Notes: a model not told the origin generated them from the sequence alone. Counted from the stretch's first letter, positions 7,177 through 14,598 are shown. The stretch is 22,196 bases of DNA from Thermovenabulum sp049701175 (GCF_049701175.1 NZ_JBNATW010000034.1:1-22196), one strand, 5' to 3'. Numbers and translations are program-made.

Positions 7177-7581
7177 TTGGTTGTTAAACAGCTATCGGTT
7201 TTTTTGGAAAATACTCCGGGAAGACTTTTTGCGGTTACTTCTGCACTTGCTGAAAAAGGTGTAGAGATAAAGGCTTTGATGTTAGCAGATACTGCAGATT
7301 TTGGTGTCCTCAGGCTAATTGTAGATGATCCAGAAAAAACATTAAAAATTTTGCAGGAAAAAGGTTTTACGGTAAAAATAACCGATGTAATAGCCGTTGA
7401 AATCCATGATACTTTTAAAGAAATGCAAAGGATATTGGAACTTTTAAGTAAAAAAGACATAAATATTGAATACATGTACGCCTTTATGGGGGGAGCTCCT
7501 GGAAAAGCTTTGATAATATTCCGCGTAGACAATTTAAAAGCTGCTTCGGAATATTTAAAAGAAGAGGGTATTATTGTTTAA
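7177..7581 (+). CDS. Tandem ACT-domain protein
   Basis: This 134-residue protein consists of two ACT (small-molecule-binding) folds: residues 1 to about 66 ('QLSVFLENTPGRLFAVTSAL...', with the ligand-loop N-x-P-G-R) and about 68-134 ('YMYAFMGGAPGKALIIFRVD'). No catalytic domain is attached, so it is likely a regulatory amino-acid sensor. Such proteins are commonly encoded next to paaK-like ligases, and given the Phe-type T-box upstream an aromatic amino acid or aryl acid is a reasonable ligand (inference). The start is TTG at 7177, chosen because AGGAGGG ends 6 bases upstream and because 'VVKQLSVFLEN' is the expected N-terminus. The stop codon overlaps the stop codon of the convergent pflA. 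Confidence 0.88.
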   Translation: MVVKQLSVFLENTPGRLFAVTSALAEKGVEIKALMLADTADFGVLRLIVDDPEKTLKILQEKGFTVKITDVIAVEIHDTFKEMQRILELLSKKDINIEYMYAFMGGAPGKALIIFRVDNLKAASEYLKEEGIIV

Positions 7582-8309
7582 GAGACTTTTAATCCTCTAT
7601 CTAATAATATTTTTTTTGATTTTTTTATATCCTCCGCTGAAGGAGGATTAATTTTTGAAAGGGGATAGTTTAAGCCTAAGGCTTTCCACTTATGAACGCC
7701 TAAATTATGGTAGGGTAAAATTTCTACCTTTTCAATCGAACGAAATAGAGTAAGAAAATCGGCGAGCTTTTTAATTAATTCGGGGCTGTCGGTAATACCC
7801 GGAACCAATACATACCTTATCCAAATTTTGACTCCCATCGAATCTATAAAGGATAGGTTTTGAATGATTTTCTCGTTATCCTTACCTGTGAGTTTTATGT
7901 GTTCTTTTTGATTTGGGTGTTTAACATCAAAGAGCACAAGATCTGTATAGGGCAAAATTTTTGCAAGATCCTTTTGTTCGCAGTATCCCGAGGTATCTAA
8001 GGCCGTATTTATACCAGCATTTTTGCATCTTTTAAAAAGTTCAGCGGCAAAATCCGGCTGAAGAGTGGGTTCACCTCCCGAAAGGGTAACACCTCCTCCG
8101 GAAAAATCCATATAAGTCTTATACCTTAAGATTTTATTAAAAATCTCTTCAACATCGATTACAAATCCCCCCAAGGGATCCCAGGTGTCCGGGTTGTGAC
8201 AATAGGCACACCTTAAAGGACACCCCTGGGTAAAAATCACAAAACGAATCCCCGGACCATCTAATGTTCCCATTGTTTCAATGGAATGAATCCTTCCTTT
8301 TATACCCAT
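7578..8309 (-). CDS. pflA: Pyruvate formate-lyase activating enzyme (radical SAM)
   Basis: This enzyme generates the glycyl radical on PFL using S-adenosylmethionine and a [4Fe-4S] cluster. The radical-SAM motif C-x3-C-x2-C is at residues 30, 34 and 37 ('QGCPLRCAYCHNPDTW'), preceded by the PFL-AE-type 'ETMGTLDGPGIRFV'. 'GGGVTLSGGEPTLQPDF' supplies the SAM-binding GGE. The length of 243 residues is typical, and no extra ferredoxin domain is inserted, which distinguishes it from most other glycyl-radical activases. It begins only 3 bases after pflB ends; its RBS AGGAAGGG lies inside the 3' end of pflB, indicating translational coupling. The two genes share the ZTP-riboswitch leader upstream of pflB. 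Its 3' end overlaps the convergent ACT gene by 4 bases. Confidence 0.95.
   Translation of the reverse strand: MGIKGRIHSIETMGTLDGPGIRFVIFTQGCPLRCAYCHNPDTWDPLGGFVIDVEEIFNKILRYKTYMDFSGGGVTLSGGEPTLQPDFAAELFKRCKNAGINTALDTSGYCEQKDLAKILPYTDLVLFDVKHPNQKEHIKLTGKDNEKIIQNLSFIDSMGVKIWIRYVLVPGITDSPELIKKLADFLTLFRSIEKVEILPYHNLGVHKWKALGLNYPLSKINPPSAEDIKKSKKILLDRGLKVS
7629..7656 (+). terminator. Possible + strand terminator inside the 3' end of pflA
   Basis: ATCCTCC (7629-7635) pairs with GGAGGAT (7642-7648) around a 6-base loop and is followed on the + strand by TAATTTTTG. It lies about 50 bases beyond the ACT gene stop and could end the paaK-ACT transcript, but it is encoded antisense within pflA. The stem is short and the T-run weak. 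Confidence 0.4.
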
Positions 8310-8312
8310 TTT

Positions 8313-10550
8313 TTAATCCCTTCCTAAGCTTTCAAAAAAGGTCCTTGATAATACTTCTAACTGCTGTTCACGAGAAAGTTTGGTAAAGTGGACTGCATAC
8401 CCTGAAACCCTAATTGTAAGTTGAGGAAATTTATGGGGATTTTCCATGGCTTCAAGGAGGAGGTTTTTATCCATTACATTTACATTTATGTGATGTCCAC
8501 CTTTTGAAAAAAATCCGTCAAGCAGTGCAGTAAGGTTTTTAACCCTGTCATCTTCAGTCCGCCCGAGAGCCTTTGGAACTATTGAAAAAGTGTAGGATAT
8601 ACCGTCCATGCAGCATTCATAAGGCAATTTGCATACTGAATTAAAGGCGGCGAGGGGCCCCATTTTATCCCTACCGTGCATGGGATTTGCTCCTGGAGCA
8701 AAGGGTTGACCCGATTTCCTCCCATCGGGAGTGGCACCAGTTTTTTTACCGTAAACTACATTTGAAGTTATTGTGAGTATGGACAGGGTTGGCTTTGCAT
8801 TCCTGTAGAGAGTCTTGTTTTTTAAAAATCCGTAAAAGGTCTTAACAACTTCTACAGCAATAGAATCTACCCTATCATCGTCGTTGCCGTATTTTGGGAA
8901 GTCGCCTTCGACCTTGAAATCTACGCAAATTCCTTCAGAATTGAGTATAGGGGTAACCTTTGCGTATTTTATAGCACTCAGCGAGTCTGCTACTACTGAG
9001 AGCCCTGCGATTCCAAAAGCCATCATTCTTTCTACTTGGGAGTCGTGCAGTGCCATCTGTAGCCTTTCGTAATTGTATTTATCGTGCATGTAGTGGATGA
9101 GGTTCATGGTATCAACATATAAATTTGCCAGCCATTCAAGGACAATGGTGTATCTTTTGAAGACCTCTTCATAATTAAGTGGGCCTTCTTTTAAAGGGGG
9201 AAGTTTCGGGCCAAGTTCTATATTGGTCATTTCATCCCTTCCGCCGTTAATAGCGAGCAAAAGAGCTTTTGCAAGATTAACCCTTGCGCCGAAAAATTGC
9301 ATTTGTTTTCCTAATTTCATTGCGGAAACGCAGCAGGCTATGCCGTAGTCATCTCCAAAGATAGGTCTCATTAAATCATCGTTTTCATACTGCAATGAAC
9401 TTGTTTTTATCGAAACCTCGGCACAAAATTCTTTGAATTTCTCTGGCAGATTTTTAGACCATAAAACCGTAAGGTTTGGTTCCGGTGCGGGCCCAAGGTT
9501 TAATAGGGTGTTAATAAAACGGTAAGTTGTCTTTGTTACCATGTGGCGTCCATCAATACCTACTCCTCCAAGGGCTTCGGTTATCCACATGGGATCACCT
9601 GCAAAAAGTTCATTGTATTCGGGAGTTCTAAGCTGTCTTGCCATCCTGAGTTTTATCACAAACTGGTCGATAAGTTCTTGAGCCTCTTCTTCTGTTAGGA
9701 TTCCTCTTTTAATGTCGCGTTCAATGTATATATCGATAAAAGTGCTTACCCTGCCGAGGGACATGGCTGCACCGTTTTGTTCCTTTATTGCAGCAAGATA
9801 AGCAAAATATATCCACTGCACTGCTTCACGGGCATCCTTTGCAGGGTAAGATATATCATATCCGTAATCGAAAGCCATTTGCTTTAGGTCTTTTAATGCT
9901 TCAATCTGATGGGATAATTCTTCCCTTAATTGTATTACTTCGGGGGTCATAGGGCCTAAAAGATTTTCTAAGTCTTTAATTTTTTCTTCAATAAGCCTGT
10001 TTACGCCGTAAAGTGCAACCCTTCGATAATCACCTATTATTCTGCCCCTGCCGTAGCTATCGGGCAATCCAGTAATAATTCCGGCTTTTCTTGCTAAAAG
10101 CATTTCCTTTGTATATGCTTTGTAAACGCCGTCATTATGGGTTGTGCGGTATTTAGTAAAAATTTCCTTTATGGATTTATTTAAGTTATAACCGTAAGCG
10201 TTGCATGCTTGTTCGGCCATACGTATACCGCCGAAGGGATTTACAGCTCTTTTTAATGGTTCATCGGTTTGGAGACCTACTATCACTTCATCTTCCTTTT
10301 GGATGTATCCGGGTTTATGGCTTGTAATTGTAGAAACCGTATCTGTATCTATTTTGAGAACCCCTCCCTTTTGGCTTTCATCTAAAAGAAGCTTTTTGCA
10401 TTTTTCCCAGAGTCTTAAGGTCCTTTCTGAAGGTCCTACTAAAAAATCGCTTCCCCCGTCATAAGGGGTATAATTTTTGTTTATAAAATCCCTTACATCA
10501 ATTTCTTTCATCCACCTGCCAGGGATAAAATCTTTCCAAGCGTTTTCCAA
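8313..10550 (-). CDS. pflB: Formate C-acetyltransferase (pyruvate formate-lyase)
   Basis: PFL cleaves pyruvate with CoA to acetyl-CoA and formate without oxygen, using a glycyl radical. The active-site cysteine pair is at residues 406-407 ('GIACCVSAM'), and the radical glycine is G717 in 'RVSGYAVHF', 28 residues from the C-terminus. 'SYGRGRIIGDYRR' and 'PDGRKSGQPFAPGANP' are further PFL family motifs that favour true PFL over glycerol dehydratase or choline lyase relatives. The length of 745 compares with 760 in E. coli. The start is a TTG at 10548-10550, chosen because AAGGAGGG lies 7 bases upstream. The leader carries a ZTP riboswitch and terminator. In this locus the formate made would feed the fhs-fchA-folD branch encoded downstream. 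Confidence 0.96.
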   Translation of the reverse strand: MENAWKDFIPGRWMKEIDVRDFINKNYTPYDGGSDFLVGPSERTLRLWEKCKKLLLDESQKGGVLKIDTDTVSTITSHKPGYIQKEDEVIVGLQTDEPLKRAVNPFGGIRMAEQACNAYGYNLNKSIKEIFTKYRTTHNDGVYKAYTKEMLLARKAGIITGLPDSYGRGRIIGDYRRVALYGVNRLIEEKIKDLENLLGPMTPEVIQLREELSHQIEALKDLKQMAFDYGYDISYPAKDAREAVQWIYFAYLAAIKEQNGAAMSLGRVSTFIDIYIERDIKRGILTEEEAQELIDQFVIKLRMARQLRTPEYNELFAGDPMWITEALGGVGIDGRHMVTKTTYRFINTLLNLGPAPEPNLTVLWSKNLPEKFKEFCAEVSIKTSSLQYENDDLMRPIFGDDYGIACCVSAMKLGKQMQFFGARVNLAKALLLAINGGRDEMTNIELGPKLPPLKEGPLNYEEVFKRYTIVLEWLANLYVDTMNLIHYMHDKYNYERLQMALHDSQVERMMAFGIAGLSVVADSLSAIKYAKVTPILNSEGICVDFKVEGDFPKYGNDDDRVDSIAVEVVKTFYGFLKNKTLYRNAKPTLSILTITSNVVYGKKTGATPDGRKSGQPFAPGANPMHGRDKMGPLAAFNSVCKLPYECCMDGISYTFSIVPKALGRTEDDRVKNLTALLDGFFSKGGHHINVNVMDKNLLLEAMENPHKFPQLTIRVSGYAVHFTKLSREQQLEVLSRTFFESLGRD

Positions 10551-10581
10551 GTATGTTCCCTCCTTGAGTGGAATTTATAGA

Positions 10582-10624
10582 AAACAAAAACCGCCCAGGC
10601 AAAATGCACAAATTGCCCAGGCGG
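10582..10624 (-). terminator. Terminator of the ZTP riboswitch
   Basis: On the minus strand CCGCCTGGGCAA (complement of 10613-10624) pairs along its full length, with two G-T pairs, with TTGCCTGGGCGG (complement of 10591-10602), and is followed by TTTTTGTTTT. The 5' strand of the stem is the conserved CCGCCTGGGCA of the aptamer, so ligand binding and termination exclude each other. That is the usual ON-switch design of this riboswitch class. Confidence 0.88.
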
Positions 10625-10689
10625 TCGGCTTCAAATATTGATCCCATTCCCTTGTGGTCAATTCCACTGCCGCCAGTCATGGGACCCTC
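10613..10689 (-). promoter_or_regulatory. ZTP/ZMP riboswitch (pfl motif) before pflB
   Basis: Reading the minus strand from 10689, the RNA has GAGGGTCCCATGACTGGCGG, an internal hairpin TGG-AATTGA-CCA, AAGGGAATGGGATC, and the strongly conserved ACCGCCTGGGCA. These are the two conserved halves (GACTGGCGG and CCGCCTGGGCA) of the pfl-motif RNA, now known to bind ZTP/ZMP, purine intermediates that accumulate when 10-formyl-THF is short. It lies between the promoter at 10706-10733 and the pflB start, the setting that gave the motif its name. High ZTP should prevent termination and raise PFL and formate production. The small ORF that can be read across it is not a gene. Confidence 0.9.
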
Positions 10690-10705
10690 TTTTTGTCATT
10701 TATAT

Positions 10706-10733
10706 TTTATACTTTTTTAATGGCGAAAGTCAA
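10706..10733 (-). promoter_or_regulatory. Sigma-A promoter of pflB-pflA
   Basis: On the minus strand TTGACT (complement of 10728-10733), a 16-base spacer and TATAAA (complement of 10706-10711) precede the riboswitch. Transcription would start near 10699, about ten bases before the aptamer. Between this promoter and the one at 10818 (10734-10817) I see no feature. Confidence 0.7.
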
Positions 10734-10817
10734 TACATTTTTTATAAAAAATTGCGTTATGTTGATATATATCCGAATGATTATGAACTAAATATAGATC
10801 AATGTTCCAACATTATA

Positions 10818-10846
10818 TTGACTTCATTCAATTATTTTGATAAAAT
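10818..10846 (+). promoter_or_regulatory. Sigma-A promoter of the purine-riboswitch/permease gene
   Basis: TTGACT (10818-10823), a 17-base spacer and TAAAAT (10841-10846), with TGA directly before the -10, give an extended promoter. The predicted start near 10853 is about 20 bases before P1 of the riboswitch. Confidence 0.7.
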
Positions 10847-10872
10847 AAAAATAAATTAAATACTGCCCGCAA

Positions 10873-10945
10873 CCCCTGTATAATTCCGGGAATATGGCCC
10901 GGAAGTTTCTACCGGGCGGCCGTAAACCGCCGAAGGCTATAGGGG
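10873..10945 (+). promoter_or_regulatory. Purine riboswitch aptamer (guanine-type by C74), variant J3/1
   Basis: The aptamer aligns base for base with Bacillus xpt through P2: TATAAT (10879-10884), AATATGG and 'AAGTTTCTACC'. P1 is CCCCTGTA (10873-10880) with TATAGGGG (10938-10945). P3 is GGCGG-CCGTAAA-CCGCC. The base before the 3' strand of P1 is C (10937), which is the ligand-pairing C of guanine-class members. After P3 the sequence reads GAAGGC where the canonical RNA has GAC, an apparent 3-base insertion in J3/1, and one extra G lies on the 5' side of P3. It precedes a purine permease, fitting the class. Confidence 0.93.
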
Positions 10946-10992
10946 AATATTGTATATTCCCCTTCTTTTAAAGAGGGGATTTATTATTTTTT
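10942..10992 (+). terminator. Riboswitch expression platform with mutually exclusive hairpins
   Basis: GGGGAATAT (10942-10950) pairs perfectly with ATATTCCCC (10954-10962). Its GGGG is also the end of P1. The CCCC at 10959-10962 can alternatively pair with GGGG at 10975-10978 to form a second hairpin (10959-10978) followed by ATTTATTATTTTTT. The simplest reading for a guanine OFF switch is: ligand holds P1, the first hairpin cannot form, and the second hairpin terminates transcription. The first hairpin is itself followed by TTCTTTT, so the opposite logic cannot be excluded. Confidence 0.65.
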
Positions 10993-11028
10993 AAGGGTTC
11001 GGGTAAGAATAAAAAGGAGGTTTTAGTT

Positions 11029-12366
11029 TTGAGGGAGGAGATTGCCATCAGAAAAGCAAAAGAAGAAGGGTTTTTAGAAAGGTACTTTCAGCTTAAGGAA
11101 AACGGTACCGATGTCAGGACGGAAATTTTAGCGGGTTTTACAACTTTCGTAACAATGGCATACATTATTCTTGTTAACCCAATCGTTCTAAAAGATGCAG
11201 GGCTTGACCAGGGAGCCGTTTTTATGGCTACAGCGTTGGCTGCTGCTATTTCTACCCTTTTTATGGGTCTTTATGCAAATTATCCCTTTGCTTTGGCTCC
11301 CGGTATGGGACTTAACGCATTTTTTGCCTATGTCATGGTAGGGAAAATGGGAATTCCCTGGCAAACGGCTTTGGGTGCGGTGTTTTTATCTGGAATTATA
11401 GCTGTTATAGTTACATTGACTGGCCTTAGGGAATTGTTAATAAGAGCTATTCCCCTTCCTTTAAAACACGCAGTGGGCGCGGGCATTGGGCTTTTCATCG
11501 CTTTTATAGGTTTTAAAAATGCTGGTATAGTAGTTTCAAATCCAGCAACATTTGTTGACCTCGGCAATTTCAAAGATCCGGGGACACTTCTTGCTACAAT
11601 TGGTTTAATTATTACAGCTGTTCTTGTGGCAAAAGGCGTTCGCGGTGGAATGCTGCTCGGCATCATTATTACCACAATAATAGGGATACCAATGGGAATA
11701 ACAAAAATTCCTTCAACTATAATTTCTGCACCCCCAAGTATGGCTCCCGGCTTTTTAAAATTGGATGTAATGGGGGCACTTAAGGTTTCGATGTACCCTG
11801 TTATTTTTTCACTGTTCTTTGCCGACCTTTTTGATACCATAGGGACCTTTGTAGGTGTTGCTTCGAGGACAGGAATGATAGATGAAAATGGAAATTTGAA
11901 GAGAGGTAATAAAGCCCTTTTTGCAGACTCCTTAGGAACTGTAATAGGTTCGCTTCTCGGAACCAGCAACACCACCACCTATGTAGAAAGCGCTGCCGGA
12001 GTCAGTGCAGGAGGAAGAACAGGACTAACCTCGGTTGTTGTATCTTTACTGTTCATTGCATCAATCATATTTTCACCTATAGCTTTGGCAGTTCCTTCAC
12101 AGGCCACTGCACCTGCTTTAATAATAGTGGGTATATTCATGGCATCCAGCTTAAATGAAATAAAGTTCTCAGATTTTTACGAAGCTTTTCCTGCATTTTT
12201 AACAGCTATACTGATGCCGCTGACCTTTAGCATTTCCTTAGGCCTTGCGGTAGGTTTTGTGGCATATACTCTTTTGATGGCCCTTTCCGGTAGGGCAAAA
12301 GAGGTTCACTGGGTAATGTATGTTCTTGCAATAACATTTATTCTATACTTTATATACGTAAGGTAG
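11029..12366 (+). CDS. NCS2-family AzgA-type purine permease (guanine/hypoxanthine)
   Basis: This is a multi-span membrane transporter of the AzgA branch of the NCS2 family, which imports adenine, guanine or hypoxanthine by proton symport. Visible family features are 'TEILAGFTTFVTMAYIILVNP' near the N-terminus, 'FALAPGMGLNAFFAY', 'GAGIGLFIAFIGFKNAGI', 'FADLFDTIGTFVGVASRTG' and 'TYVESAAGVSAGGRTGLT'. The 445 residues, with about 12 or more hydrophobic spans, are typical. The start is TTG at 11029, chosen because AAGGAGG (11014-11020) lies 8 bases upstream. The guanine-type riboswitch upstream argues for guanine/hypoxanthine transport, as in Bacillus PbuG, rather than adenine. It is a single-gene unit ended by the terminator at 12372-12406. 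Confidence 0.93.
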   Translation: MREEIAIRKAKEEGFLERYFQLKENGTDVRTEILAGFTTFVTMAYIILVNPIVLKDAGLDQGAVFMATALAAAISTLFMGLYANYPFALAPGMGLNAFFAYVMVGKMGIPWQTALGAVFLSGIIAVIVTLTGLRELLIRAIPLPLKHAVGAGIGLFIAFIGFKNAGIVVSNPATFVDLGNFKDPGTLLATIGLIITAVLVAKGVRGGMLLGIIITTIIGIPMGITKIPSTIISAPPSMAPGFLKLDVMGALKVSMYPVIFSLFFADLFDTIGTFVGVASRTGMIDENGNLKRGNKALFADSLGTVIGSLLGTSNTTTYVESAAGVSAGGRTGLTSVVVSLLFIASIIFSPIALAVPSQATAPALIIVGIFMASSLNEIKFSDFYEAFPAFLTAILMPLTFSISLGLAVGFVAYTLLMALSGRAKEVHWVMYVLAITFILYFIYVR

Positions 12367-12371
12367 AATTA

Positions 12372-12406
12372 AAACCGCCTTCAAGGGAAGGCGGTTTAAT
12401 TTTTTC
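12372..12406 (+). terminator. Rho-independent terminator of the purine permease gene
   Basis: AAACCGCCTTC (12372-12382) pairs perfectly with GAAGGCGGTTT (12387-12397) around an AAGG loop and is followed by AATTTTTTC. It begins 6 bases after the permease stop codon. Confidence 0.9.
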
Positions 12407-12417
12407 TATTGTAATAA

Positions 12418-12446
12418 TTGACAAAAATTTAACAATAAGTTACAAT
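12418..12446 (+). promoter_or_regulatory. Promoter of the folT-cbiQ-cbiO locus with embedded Rex-like box
   Basis: TTGACA (12418-12423), a 17-base spacer and TACAAT (12441-12446) form a near-consensus promoter. The same bases 12418-12435 read TTGACAA-AAAT-TTAACAA, matching the clostridial Rex operator TTGTTAA-N4-TTAACAA at 12 of 14 defined positions, with a perfect right half. A bound repressor would cover the -35. The spacer is nearly identical to that of the cooF promoter at 15676. Confidence 0.7.
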
Positions 12447-12483
12447 GTGAATAAAGGAACAAATATGAGAGGGAGATGAATAG

Positions 12484-13020
12484 ATGAGCAAAGATTCTAT
12501 TGCAAAAAAAATCACATATATGGCTATGTTCATTGTACTTAATATAATTTTAACGAGGATAGCGAGCATAAGAATTGCCATAGGTAATGTCGAAGCAATA
12601 AGGATAGGGTTTGGTGGTCTCCCTGTCATTTTTGCAGGTATTTTGATGGGTCCTGCTGCGGGCGGTATTGTCGGTGCGATTGGAGATATTGTAGGGTACA
12701 GCATAAATCCCATGGGTCCTTATATGCCGCATTTTACTTTAACTGCTGCTCTCACAGGTATAATACCTGCATTGGTCCTCAAACTTACAAAAAGTAAAAA
12801 TTATGGTTTTTGGGAACTTTTGTTATCCATAGCAGTCGGACAGACTATTACGTCGGTATTGCTGGTACCGTACTTTTTAAATAAACTTTTTGGAATACCG
12901 CTAATTTATAAAATTACTACAGCCGCAGTTACTCAGGCAATTAATATTCCTTTGTATTCTTTGTTTATAAAAATTCTTCTAAAAAGGATTAATTTTGCTG
13001 TAGTCTTTTCTAAAAAATAA
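12484..13020 (+). CDS. folT: ECF transporter S component, folate (FolT) family
   Basis: This is a membrane-embedded substrate-binding (S) component of an energy-coupling-factor importer. 'RIGFGGLPVIFAGILMGP', 'GAIGDIVGYSINPMGPYMP' and 'FTLTAALTGIIPALVL' follow the pattern of the FolT family, which binds folate and reduced folates. About six hydrophobic spans in 178 residues agree. The ATG at 12484 follows GAGGGAGATG. An EcfT/CbiQ and a CbiO ATPase follow directly and could energise it. Folate uptake would suit a locus beside THF-dependent C1 enzymes (inference). Other S-component families share the overall shape, so substrate assignment is less secure than the family call. Confidence 0.82.
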   Translation: MSKDSIAKKITYMAMFIVLNIILTRIASIRIAIGNVEAIRIGFGGLPVIFAGILMGPAAGGIVGAIGDIVGYSINPMGPYMPHFTLTAALTGIIPALVLKLTKSKNYGFWELLLSIAVGQTITSVLLVPYFLNKLFGIPLIYKITTAAVTQAINIPLYSLFIKILLKRINFAVVFSKK

Positions 13021-13088
13021 AATACTGGTAAAATTAAAGTTAGTAAAATAAGATTATTTTAAAAAGTTTCTTAGAGGAGTCAATTAAT

Positions 13089-13775
13089 GTGAAAAGCATT
13101 GCACCTCAAGCAGCAGCAATTAGTTTATTGTTATATATAACGGAAATTACATTGATAAAGAATGTGGAATTTCTTATTTGTAATTTTTTCCTAACAGTTG
13201 TAATTCTTTTATTTTTAGGATTTAAACCTTTAAAAGCAGCAAAAAATTCTTGGTTTGCAATAATATTCTTAGTTCTGATGACTTTATTTGCATATATTGC
13301 AAATAAAAGTAACGGTTATGAAAAGTACTTTGTCATATTTTTAAAGGGTTTTTCATCAATTATTGTAATATCTTCTTTTAATCAGAAATTTTCCTTTAAT
13401 AAGTTAATGGCTGGTTTTGGGAAAATCGGCCTTCCAGAAATATTAGTAAATATAATGTTTTTAACTTTTAGGTATTTTGAGGTGATAGCAGAAGAATTAA
13501 AAAGTATGGAAAAGGCTTTAATATCAAAAGGATTTGAGAAAGGCAAAGGTTTTTGGGATAAAAATACCATGAAAGTATTGGGATTAACCATTGGAAATTT
13601 ATTTCTTCGCTCCATGGAACGAAGCGAAAGGGTATATAATGCTATGCTTTCTAGGGGGTATAATGGAAAACTATATTTTAAAGAAGAGTCAATTAACCTT
13701 TTTTATAGTGTATTGTTTACAATTGTTTTTACTTTACCTGCCGCAATTTTATTATTTTTAGAAAAGGTGCTTTAA
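13089..13775 (+). CDS. cbiQ: ECF transporter T component (CbiQ/EcfT family)
   Basis: This is the transmembrane coupling subunit that links the ATPases to the substrate-binding protein. The hallmark 'YNAMLSRGYNG' (the A-x-x-R-G motif of the coupling helix) is near residue 185, with an earlier 'ALISKGFEKG' in the position of the companion motif. The N-terminal half is hydrophobic with several spans. Its 228 residues are slightly short for CbiQ/EcfT (~250). The start is GTG at 13089, the first in-frame start after GAGGAG; the ATG two bases earlier is followed at once by a stop. It lies one base before cbiO, indicating coupling. Whether it serves the FolT-like protein, CbiM or both is open. Confidence 0.88.
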   Translation: MKSIAPQAAAISLLLYITEITLIKNVEFLICNFFLTVVILLFLGFKPLKAAKNSWFAIIFLVLMTLFAYIANKSNGYEKYFVIFLKGFSSIIVISSFNQKFSFNKLMAGFGKIGLPEILVNIMFLTFRYFEVIAEELKSMEKALISKGFEKGKGFWDKNTMKVLGLTIGNLFLRSMERSERVYNAMLSRGYNGKLYFKEESINLFYSVLFTIVFTLPAAILLFLEKVL

Positions 13776-13776
13776 A

Positions 13777-14598
13777 ATGGAATATGCGGTAGAAGTTGAG
13801 AATCTATTATATAGGTACAAAGATGGCAATGAGGCTTTGAAGGGAATTAGTTTTAAAGTTAAGCCGGGAGAGAAGGTTGCAATATTAGGGGAAAATGGAG
13901 CGGGAAAGACAACCCTTCTTTTGCACCTTAATGCTGTATATCTTCCTCAAAAGGGAAAAATCAAAATATTTGGTGAAGAGATCAAAAAGGGAAATGAATA
14001 CAAAATAAGGAAAACTGTTGGCCTTGTCTTTCAGAACCCAGACGATCAGGTTTTTTCTTCAACAGTATATGAAGACATCGCTTTTGGCCCTGCAAATTTT
14101 GGTATAAAGGAAAATGAACTTGCAAAACGAGTGGAAAAGGCCATGAAGGCCTTGGATATAGAAGACCTAAAAGAAAGAATTCCTTATCATTTGAGCTTTG
14201 GGCAGAAAAAGAAGGTAGCTATCGCAGGAGTTCTTGCGGTGAATCCCGAGATACTGGTATTGGATGAACCAATGGCATATCTCGACCCTAAATCTAAGCT
14301 GCAGATTAAAAAGATATTGCAAGACTTGGAAAATGAGAACAGAACTTTAATTATCGCAACCCACGATGTGGATTTTGCAGCAGAGTGGGCGGAAAAAGTA
14401 ATAATTTTAAAGCAAGGGTATCTTCTTGCAGAAGGTGGACCGGAACTTTTAACAAAAGAAGATATAATAAAAGAGGCAGGCCTTGATTTTCCTGTTGTTT
14501 ATAAATTTTCAAGGGAAATTTTTGAAAATAAAAGCCCTTTGCCTTATAAATCCAAGGATTTTATAAATTTAATAAAATTAATGATTAATAGGCCATGA
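13777..14598 (+). CDS. cbiO: ECF/cobalt-nickel transporter ATPase (CbiO family)
   Basis: This is the ABC ATPase of an ECF importer. It shows Walker A 'GENGAGKTT' (about residues 38-46), Q-loop 'VFQNPDDQVFSSTVYEDIAFGP', a signature 'LSFGQKKKVAIAG', Walker B 'ILVLDEPMAYLDP' and the switch histidine in 'ATHDVDFA'. The Q-loop with 'NPDDQ' is characteristic of ECF/CbiO ATPases. Its 273 residues are normal. Only one ATPase gene is present, so it probably acts as a homodimer, as in metal-type (group I) ECF systems; vitamin-type modules usually have two different ATPases. The last codons and the stop form part of a long hairpin (14587-14641). Confidence 0.92.
   Translation: MEYAVEVENLLYRYKDGNEALKGISFKVKPGEKVAILGENGAGKTTLLLHLNAVYLPQKGKIKIFGEEIKKGNEYKIRKTVGLVFQNPDDQVFSSTVYEDIAFGPANFGIKENELAKRVEKAMKALDIEDLKERIPYHLSFGQKKKVAIAGVLAVNPEILVLDEPMAYLDPKSKLQIKKILQDLENENRTLIIATHDVDFAAEWAEKVIILKQGYLLAEGGPELLTKEDIIKEAGLDFPVVYKFSREIFENKSPLPYKSKDFINLIKLMINRP

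Noticed and set aside
10498..10680. 60-codon minus-strand ORF upstream of and overlapping pflB
   Set aside because: It is the open frame across the ZTP riboswitch and its terminator; it has no RBS and no protein-like conservation.
11328..11978. 216-codon antisense ORF within the purine permease gene
   Set aside because: It is a shadow of a membrane-protein gene; composition is low-complexity and there is no RBS or known motif.
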